From positions 1-35,960 of the forward strand of contig JAAMXP010001520.1 of assembly GCA_019693395.1 (NCBI GenBank): 35,960 nt of DNA, read 5' to 3'. Position numbers and translations under genes: made by a program. The notes below the pieces were generated by a model. That model saw nothing but the letters and a program-made list of their open reading frames with translations. It had not been told where the DNA came from and ran no database searches. Of this stretch, positions 33,548 through 35,960 are shown one piece after another. The stretch's first letter is position 1. Each line of letters starts with the position of its first letter. The DNA is from Ettlia oleoabundans (taxonomy: Eukaryota; Chlorophyta; Chlorophyceae; Chlamydomonadales).

Positions 33548-35846
33548 TCAGCAGCACACGCGCTTCACAAACTCCAGCACCAGGGGGTTGACCAGGTGCG
33601 GCGCCTCGTCATGCGGGCAGTGCCCCACACCCGGCAGTGACACAAACTCCTGCAGGAGCGGAGCACAACAAGGGAGGCGCTAGGAATGGCAGGTGGGACA
33701 GGGGAGCGCGAAACAGGTGGGGTGGGTACCCTAAGATATGCACTTCCGTGTTTAAAACGATGCTGTTTGACGGAGCGACACAACAAGGGAGGCACTAGGC
33801 ACGGCAGGTCGCACCGGGGAGCACCAAAGGGGTGGGGTGGGGCCCTGAAATACCACCCCCAGGGTAGCGACAAAGAATTTTTTCCGACAGCTAGGCTCGC
33901 AATGCAAGACGCGGGTCCATGGTACATCAACCCTGAGCAGCCTGTTAGCCAGCCCTCACCTTCACTGACGGATACTTGGCAAACTCGCGCCCCCACTCAA
34001 TCTTCTCCCAGGGGTCCTTTTCCCCCCACACCACCGACACAGGCACATTCACAGCCTGCGACACGGCAGGTAAATAAAGAAGGGCAACACAGTTTCAACA
34101 TGACGGTCCATGGGTTCCATGTGCAGTGTTGTGGCGTGAAATAGGTTGCTTGATTGTAAAGCCCGATATAATCTGAACGCCCCCCGTACAGCCCACGACC
34201 GCCGCCACTTCCTGTGCCTTACCACTGCTGCCCCCCACCCACACTGCCTGGTTGACAGGCCCCCCACAAGAGCACCAGCGCCTCGATTCACAGGCACAAC
34301 CCTTCTCAACGGAATTATGAAGAAAACATTCTTCCAGACCTCGCAAAATAAAAACCCTCAACAATAAAAGCACGACGGGACAGTCAACAGCCGCGAAAAG
34401 CGGTCAAAGCGGCGCTTTCGACCCGAGCCAACAGTAGAGAAGACAACCAGCCAGGCAGACGCACCTTCAGTTGCTCTTCCGGCAGGGGGCCCGAGGAGTA
34501 TGAGATGAAGTCCAGGAACACGTCAACCGCTCCCGGCTGCAGCCCCGGGTTTAATATCACATCCACCAACTCATCAGTGACTGTGGAGGGGTCTCCGTAG
34601 CACTGCTCCAACACGCTGCGCACGCCCTGCAGACCGCAACAAGGGCAGGGAGCGCGGGTATTCATGCGGCAAACTGATGTGAACAGCGCTAGCAGGCGCA
34701 AGGTGCACTAAGCACCCTAAGGTTGCCACAATACCAGGAGGCATGCCCCCTCACCCACCCCAAATTACCATCACGCCACCCACCACGACCACCACTATGC
34801 TCCTCACCACATGAAGAGCGTGTGTGGGCTCACCTTGCGGTTTGCGATCTGTGCAAAGAACCAGGGCCCCATCTGTGTGGTGCGCAGCGTGTCCTGAAGC
34901 GCCTTCACCAGCGGCCGCTGCCACTCGGGCTGCTTGCTGATGTGCTGCAAGGGTGAGGGGTGATTACTTGGGGGGTGAGAAGTGGGATGGGGTGGGGTGG
35001 GAATGGGGTTGTGAAAGGGCTGTAGAGTGACACTGGCGGTTGAGCTGAGCTGGGTTAGGCAGGAGGGCACCGTCAATAGCCTGCAAGCCTGCAAATCAGC
35101 CTGCCAGTTGCATCTCTTGGACAAAAGGCGCCTCAACAGCTTCTCACATGCCGTCAATCTTGGCATGCCAAACAAAGTGCTGTTGTACTTGCCCACTACA
35201 CATCCCAGTAACCATCAACAACATAAACTCCACAACAACTGGCCAGCTGCTTCGGCATCGGTCCTTCACGTCGGCTTACCAGCATGCGAAGCGAGATATT
35301 CATCACCATCACTCCTTTCACAAGCGAGGCATCATCTATTGCTGCCTGCGGTGCAAGGTGCGGCATGAGTGCATGGTACGTAACCAGTGACTGCAGTCTT
35401 TGATTCTTGATAAACGCCTGACTGCTCATGTGTATAGCTACGGCAGATTGTGGTTTGATGTGGTGTGGTGTGGTGCCGTGTGGCTGGGACTGGGGTTTGG
35501 GCCCCGCCGTGACAGGGGCACGGCAGGCATTACACAGAACCTTGCTGTGGAGAGGCAAGCTGCAAACTTGTGGCTGATTCTCGGCAGCAAATGCCAGCCC
35601 ACGCAATGCCAGGTGGTCCCAGGAATACCAGCCTTCCTGCCACCTTGCACACTAGAATGGCTGTGTCAAAAGCTCATACACCGATCTACCTTCTTACAAC
35701 CGCACCTGCAAGCCCGCAATACCGCCAACTGAGTTGCAGACCAGGGCCGCAGGCTCCCCCATCACTTGCGTGATGAAGTCCCGTAGCTGGCGGCTCCAGG
35801 TCGTGAAGTTGTAGATGGAGCTGGGGGGCTGCTGGCGAGGGTTGGG
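33548..35846 (-). CDS. CLD1-like alpha/beta hydrolase (chlorophyll dephytylase family), 5' end outside window
   Basis: Six exons, all phase 0: 35846-35706, 35345-35280, 34944-34834, 34626-34465, 34055-33960 and 33649-33548. The acceptor at 35847 shows that upstream exons lie beyond 35960. Sequence segments follow plant CLD1 (Arabidopsis At5g38520): FTTWSRQLRDF, EPAALVCNSVGGIAGLQ (nucleophile Ser in N-S-V-G-G), GVMVMNISLRML, QPEWQRPLVKALQDTLRTT, QCYGDPSTVTDELVDVIL, GAVDVFLDFISYSSGPLPEEQL, VVWGEKDPWE (acid Asp) and LPGVGHCPHDEAPHLVNPL (catalytic His). The triad is therefore complete in the visible part. CLD1 removes phytol from chlorophyll during photosystem II turnover in thylakoids. The N-terminal transit peptide and oxyanion-hole strand are not in the window. 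A pheophytinase-related specificity is the main alternative. Confidence 0.9.
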
Positions 35847-35960
35847 CTGAAGGAAGGCAAGGCAGGGGACACGGCACGGGGCAAGGCAGTTGGACAAAAA
35901 GGCCGGAGACAAGGCGGGACAAGGCAGGGGATGGGACGAGCTGCATCAAGGCTGGGGGGA

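Noticed and set aside
32902..33591. 229-codon plus-strand open frame
   Set aside because: It runs antisense into the last exon of the CLD1-like gene, shows no family motif, and is Gln/Arg/His-rich as expected from chance in this composition.

Overview
The window reads as nuclear DNA of a green alga (Chlorophyta, genus not determinable by eye). Genes are split into short exons by many GT-AG introns of roughly 70 to 670 bases, third codon positions favour G/C, Ala/Gln runs are common, and TGTAA, the usual green-algal polyadenylation signal, follows several stop codons. The families are those of a photosynthetic eukaryote: ACB-kelch protein, SnRK2-like kinase, ABA4-like carotenoid protein, CLD1-like chlorophyll hydrolase, plant-type PPOX protein. 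Exon models below were built by hand by matching splice sites, reading phase and family motifs. Most close perfectly in phase; exceptions are stated.

Layout. 1-3700 (minus): acyl-CoA-binding protein with kelch repeats, 3' end cut by the window start. 4894-8254 (minus): SnRK2-like protein with degenerate kinase motifs, divergent from a METTL21-type methyltransferase at 8477-10205 (plus). 10461-12379 (minus): RNase H1, divergent across only 90 bp from a GNAT acetyltransferase at 12470-13606 (plus). An assembly gap (Ns plus C16) lies at 14237-14259. 14642-15736 (plus): small, possibly mTERF-like protein. 16606-18433 (minus): TRAPPC3/BET3. 19576-22509 (minus): EamA transporter. 24470-26207 (plus): PPOX-like FMN protein. 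26688-27731 and 28511-29591 (plus): tandem pair of ABA4-like membrane proteins. 30144 to about 32298 (minus): secreted-type protein with a von Willebrand D/root-cap-like domain, N-terminus unresolved. 33548 to beyond the right edge (minus): CLD1-like alpha/beta hydrolase.

These are independent nuclear genes, so adjacency does not imply a pathway. Several do share chloroplast pigment or abscisic-acid-related ancestry (ABA4-like, CLD1-like, SnRK2-like, ACBP). The most striking observations are the SnRK2-family protein that appears to have lost its catalytic loop chemistry, the recently duplicated ABA4-like pair, a 35-bp identical sequence shared by introns of two different genes, two GC-AG introns, and a secreted D-domain protein whose gene model is incomplete.
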